Positions 60,829 through 64,000 of a stretch of 64,000 nt of DNA are shown piece after piece. This DNA is from CAZUGO01 sp964619935 (GTDB lineage: Bacteria > Planctomycetota > Phycisphaerae > UBA1845 > CAIVHJ01). The notes below the pieces were generated by a model. That model ran no database searches. It was not told the origin of the DNA and was given only the letters and a program-made list of their open reading frames with translations. Made by a program: the position numbers and the translations under genes. How positions within the stretch are numbered: the stretch's first letter is position 1; every line of letters begins with the position of its first letter. The stretch covers positions 4,627-68,626 of the forward strand of contig CAZUGO010000059.1 in assembly GCA_964619935.1 (NCBI GenBank), given 5' to 3'.

Positions 60829-62973
60829 ATGTTTGCCCCTGATAGGCTAATTGCAAGACTGCGAGGACCGTATGGGCACTTTTGTCGGTGGGTCTTGATC
60901 TGTCTTATTGTATTCGCCGGAACACATGATGTATTGGTCGGTCAAGATAGCGTCTGCGTTCAAGTGACGATGCAAACTGAACAGGAAGCTGTGATAACCC
61001 GCCGAGCCTTTGAGGCGGCGCTTCAGTTGACGAACGATTCAGCGGATTCCGAGGATATCCTGGAAAACGTCAGCGTGGTGATCAACATCGAGGATTCCGA
61101 CGGGCTCAACTTGAATGATCGCTTCGGCTTCGACGAGCCGGTGCTGCAGAACATCTCCGATGTCAGCGGCACCGGTGTGGTGATGCCGGAGACCACGGCC
61201 AGCGCCACATGGCTGATCCTGCCCACCGACGAGGCCGCTCCCACGAGCGGGCCGACGGAGTATTTCGTGAGCGGCGTGCTGTCTTACGTGCAAGACGGAG
61301 GGCAGGTCACGGTGCCACTGTACCCTGTGCGGATTGAGGTCTGGCCGGATGCCAGCTTGTTCTTCAAGTATTTCCTGCAAAGCCCGGTGTACAGCGACAA
61401 CCCATTTTCGCCCGAGGTTGAGCCGGCGGAGCCGTTCTCACTGGGGTTGATGGTCACCAACGCGGGTCTGGGGACGGCGGACAACCTGCGCATCACCTCC
61501 GGGCAGCCGCAGATCATCGAAAATAAGGCCGGGCTGCTGGTCTCCTTCGAGATGATTGGTGCCCAAGTGGGCAAGCAGCAAGTCTCACCGTCGCTGACTA
61601 TTGACCTGGGAGACGTCGCGCCGAACCAGACGGCCGTGGCCCGCTGGCTGATGATTTCATCGCTGCAGGGCTGCTTCGAGCAGTATGAGGCCACGTTCGA
61701 GCACGTCAACAGCCTGGGCGATCCCCGGCTGTCCCTGATCGAGGGCGTGGATATCTACGAGCTCAATCACGTCGTCCTGCTCGACGAACCGGCAAGCGAC
61801 GGATTGCCAGACTTCCTGGTGAACGACCCGGAGTCCGTGGTTAAGTGCGACCCAGCCAACCCGGGCGTTCCCGGCCCGAACGACGACTTCCCCGACGTCA
61901 TCCACGTCAGCGACAACACTATTCTGCCCGTGCTCCTGGAGCTTGAAGCCGTCCATGATGGGCCCATCACCGAGATGGACCTGAACGCCGAGGTGACCGC
62001 AGAGGTTTCCGGCACCGGCTGGATCTACTTTCGGCTGGAGGATTCCGGGGGCGACCTGTACCGCCTGGTCCAGGTGGTGCGCAATCTGCCGCTGCCCGTC
62101 AAGATGCTCAGCGTTGGAGACATCGGCAACGCCTGGACAACCCACCGCTGGCTTCCCTTTGACGGGCCACCCACGGACCGCGAAGATCGCCTGCACCTGC
62201 TGGATTACTTGCCATCCCCGGGGCCGGCCAGTTACACACTGACTTACGTACCGTTCGCCTGTGCGGATCTGGCCGCGTGTAACGACGACAATCTGTGCAC
62301 TGACGACGCCTGTGACCCGATCACCAATGCGTGTATCCACACCCCCAACACCGAGCCCTGCGACGACGGTCAGCCCGAGACCTGCCAGGACCAATGCCTG
62401 GGCGGCGTGTGCTCCGGCTCGACCGACGAGTGCTGCACAATCTTTGATCTTAATGGCGATGGCCTGATCAGCATCGTCAGTGACGCCCCTCCGTTCGTAG
62501 CCTGCTTGTACCAGGGCGAATGCGATTGTGCCGATCCGGGCTGCACCTGCTCGGCTGATTGCAACAACGATGATTTGGCGACCATCGTCGGTGACGTCCC
62601 GTGTTTTGTAGAGTGTGTGTTCTTCGACAACTGCGCCCCAAACAGAGGTGGACGTGGTGGCAGTTTTGCAGGCGGAGGACGCGAATCGAGCGCCACGCAA
62701 TTCACAATCGGCGGCGCTGTTTACTCCGAGGCGGCCAACCCGCTCACCAGCGGGATTATGGGTTTCGAAATCGAGCTGATCGATTCTCAAGACCAACGGG
62801 TAGCGTCGACAACGTCCGGTTCCTTGGGCATCTGGGCCGTGAGGAACGTCCGTGCAGGGCGCTACAAGGTCCGGTTCGGCGATCAGCAGGAGCTCAAGAT
62901 CAGTGTCAATGCGGAGAACCTGACGTCAAACCAGAATATCACGTACCTGCACAGGAAAAAGGGAGACTCGTAA
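60829..62973 (+). CDS. Exported protein with Cys-rich and dockerin-like C-terminal modules
   Basis: This 714-residue protein has a signal segment near residues 20-35 (WVLICLIVFAGTHDVLVGQ), then long beta-rich domains without a known family. Around residue 480 a Cys-rich stretch CNDDNLCTDDACDPITNACIHTP begins. It is followed by dockerin-like or EF-hand-like units DLNGDGLISIVSDAPPFVACLY and DCNNDDLATIVGDVPCFVECV. The last 80 residues (FTIGGAVYSEAANPLTSG...IWAVRNVRAGRYKVRFG) look like a carboxypeptidase-regulatory or SpaA-like beta domain. The stop TAATG overlaps the next start by one base, so the two genes are translationally coupled. Confidence 0.8.
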   Translation: MFAPDRLIARLRGPYGHFCRWVLICLIVFAGTHDVLVGQDSVCVQVTMQTEQEAVITRRAFEAALQLTNDSADSEDILENVSVVINIEDSDGLNLNDRFGFDEPVLQNISDVSGTGVVMPETTASATWLILPTDEAAPTSGPTEYFVSGVLSYVQDGGQVTVPLYPVRIEVWPDASLFFKYFLQSPVYSDNPFSPEVEPAEPFSLGLMVTNAGLGTADNLRITSGQPQIIENKAGLLVSFEMIGAQVGKQQVSPSLTIDLGDVAPNQTAVARWLMISSLQGCFEQYEATFEHVNSLGDPRLSLIEGVDIYELNHVVLLDEPASDGLPDFLVNDPESVVKCDPANPGVPGPNDDFPDVIHVSDNTILPVLLELEAVHDGPITEMDLNAEVTAEVSGTGWIYFRLEDSGGDLYRLVQVVRNLPLPVKMLSVGDIGNAWTTHRWLPFDGPPTDREDRLHLLDYLPSPGPASYTLTYVPFACADLAACNDDNLCTDDACDPITNACIHTPNTEPCDDGQPETCQDQCLGGVCSGSTDECCTIFDLNGDGLISIVSDAPPFVACLYQGECDCADPGCTCSADCNNDDLATIVGDVPCFVECVFFDNCAPNRGGRGGSFAGGGRESSATQFTIGGAVYSEAANPLTSGIMGFEIELIDSQDQRVASTTSGSLGIWAVRNVRAGRYKVRFGDQQELKISVNAENLTSNQNITYLHRKKGDS

Positions 62974-63611
62974 TGCGGAGCAAGCATGGAGATCGGCGAA
63001 TTCTCAGAGCGGGATACGTCAGCTGCTTGTTCGTTGGACTGTGCTGGGTAGTACCGAGCGCTACGGCCCTCGGCGGGGCGTACACAATAGGAGGCTTCGT
63101 GTACATATACCTCGATGAGCCGCTGACCAGCGGTCTGGCCGACGTCGTGATCACCGTGAGCGGCGATGAAGGTACCTTTGAGACGACGACTCAGGGGCAG
63201 GCATCAGGGGGGATCGAAGGATTCTGGGTTATCGACAATGTTCCGGAAGGCGAGTATACGGTGACTGCAGAGTTGGAGGGCTGGTGCTTCGAGCATGTGA
63301 CCGGTGGTACGCCCGGCGCCCTGCAACCCCTAGAGATTGCCGTCAATCAGGCGAACCAGCAGACCAACCAGAGCATTCAGTTCCTGGCTCACTCGGTTTG
63401 TGCCTGTGTCTGCGGCACCGTTGAAGTGGGCGGCGAATGCGGCTGTCCCTATGATATCACCGGCAACGGTGTGGTCGACCTCTCTGATCTGTCGATATTG
63501 CTGGGGGCGTGGGGCCCCAGCCCTGACCATTGTGCCGACTTTGATCTTGACGAATCAGTCAACGCCATTGACTTGGCTGCGCTCCTGGGTGCATGGGGCG
63601 CTTGCCCATGA
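62973..63611 (+). CDS. Exported protein with SpaA/CarboxypepD-reg-like domain and dockerin-like C-terminus
   Basis: This 212-residue protein has a signal peptide (GYVSCLFVGLCWVVPSATALG). A beta domain YTIGGFVYIYLDEPLTSGLADVVITVSG ... GFWVIDNVPEGEYTVTAELEGW resembles the end of the preceding protein. A Cys-rich linker (CACVCGTVEVGGECGCPYD) leads to a dockerin-like pair, DITGNGVVDLSDLSILLGAWG and DFDLDESVNAIDLAALLGAWGACP. LLGAWG ends are typical of planctomycete exported proteins. The ATG shares its A with the previous stop codon. A broken Cys-rich fragment follows directly in other frames. Confidence 0.85.
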   Translation: MRSKHGDRRILRAGYVSCLFVGLCWVVPSATALGGAYTIGGFVYIYLDEPLTSGLADVVITVSGDEGTFETTTQGQASGGIEGFWVIDNVPEGEYTVTAELEGWCFEHVTGGTPGALQPLEIAVNQANQQTNQSIQFLAHSVCACVCGTVEVGGECGCPYDITGNGVVDLSDLSILLGAWGPSPDHCADFDLDESVNAIDLAALLGAWGACP

Positions 63612-63973
63612 TTTTCTCAAATCTTCGGGGGCGTGCTGCCTGGATGGCGACTGTATCGACGGCTTCTCGATTATTCAGTGCACGCAGTTCGGTGGGTCGT
63701 TCTCCGCAGGTCAGAGCTGCCATGATGGGCTCTGTGCGGTGGCAGCGAACAAGTGCAAGGTGAGTCAAACCGGTGCCTTCGGGGCCGTCGGCGGTTGCCC
63801 GGCGGCCACCTGTGCCGGACTGCCGGGCGCAGGCGCGGTGTGGTGCGGCGGCTGATTGTCCTCCGGAGGTCTGTCCGGCCGCCGGCCTCGCAGGCACAAT
63901 CAGCGCGCCTTGCCCCGGCGGCGGTAGCTGCGACGCGGCGGGTACCAGCAACGGCTGTACGACCTGTCCGTAG
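63612..63973 (+). pseudogene. Broken Cys-rich repeat gene fragment
   Basis: After the dockerin-like gene, a +1-shifted frame reads GACCLDGDCIDGFSIIQCTQFGGSFSAGQSCHDGLC, closely like the GACCxxxGxC...CxxxGGxxQGxGxxC units of the left-edge protein. It stops at 63855 (VWCGG). A third frame continues with CGAAADCPPEVCPAAGLAGT and GGGSCDAAGTSNGCTTCP to a stop near 63973. No start codon with a ribosome site is seen. Two frame changes in a short span point to a decayed gene or to sequencing indels. Confidence 0.5.
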
Positions 63974-64000
63974 CCACCGGTGATTAGTACCCGTTCAGGC

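Noticed and set aside
61657..62796. Reverse frame of about 379 codons
   Set aside because: Antisense shadow of the exported dockerin-like protein gene.

Overview
This is a GC-rich chromosomal segment of a diderm bacterium, most likely a Planctomycetota member close to the Phycisphaerae. Supporting signs are C-terminal dockerin-like motifs ending in LLGAWG, a zinc ribbon with the planctomycete-style CGYDLRG...CPECG pattern, large secreted Cys-rich and CARDB/YD-repeat proteins, lipid A synthesis (LpxB), a predicted outer-membrane barrel and TatA. The taxonomic call is inference from these motifs. I see no transposase, integrase, phage structural gene or CRISPR array.

Layout. 1-2.5 kb: a large secreted Cys-rich protein cut by the left edge. 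3-10.7 kb: a forward run with a STAS protein, a barrel protein, a giant AsmA-like protein, a YihY/BrkB membrane protein and an M48 lipoprotein protease. 10.9-14.9 kb: a hydrolase lipoprotein, an exported unknown, a TIR-like protein and a small unknown. 14.9-15.9 kb: a gene-poor stretch with a dockerin-like remnant and an AT-rich nested palindromic repeat. 15.9-36 kb: mostly housekeeping genes: rsfS, argS, a queC-like gene, tRNA-Val, a class V aminotransferase, tRNA-Thr, a divergent folD, a TPR protein, threonine aldolase, a PAP2 phosphatase, pyrH-tsf-rpsB, lpxB, a tRNA-binding protein, manA, an rRNA pseudouridine synthase, pyrD, coaD and rho. 36-41 kb: an M49-like peptidase lipoprotein, a DUF819 transporter-like protein, a selenoprotein and tatA. 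41-45 kb: a Minf_1886-like gene, ricT, holB and tmk, in an order resembling the Firmicute tmk-holB-yaaT neighbourhood. 45-50 kb: a sigma factor with a zinc-finger-like tail, a zinc-ribbon membrane protein, and a sigma factor/Ser-Thr kinase-TPR pair facing a LuxR-type HTH gene. 50-64 kb: exported proteins, including a 3000-residue CARDB/YD-repeat protein with a phospholipase A2-like C-terminus, two dockerin-like proteins and a broken Cys-rich gene.

The strongest unusual observation is at 39586-40572. A DsbD-N-like/redoxin fusion has an in-frame TGA exactly at the catalytic position (W-U-P-F-C). A perfect 7-bp hairpin with a GGU loop follows 14 nt after it, as expected of a bacterial SECIS. Other points of interest are a FolD with all three family catalytic residues (Lys, Gln, Asp) replaced, the PLA2-like tip of the YD-repeat protein in an AT-richer stretch, the TIR-like/small-gene pair, the AT-rich palindromic element, and several genes whose -10-like box lies only 7-8 nt before the start codon.
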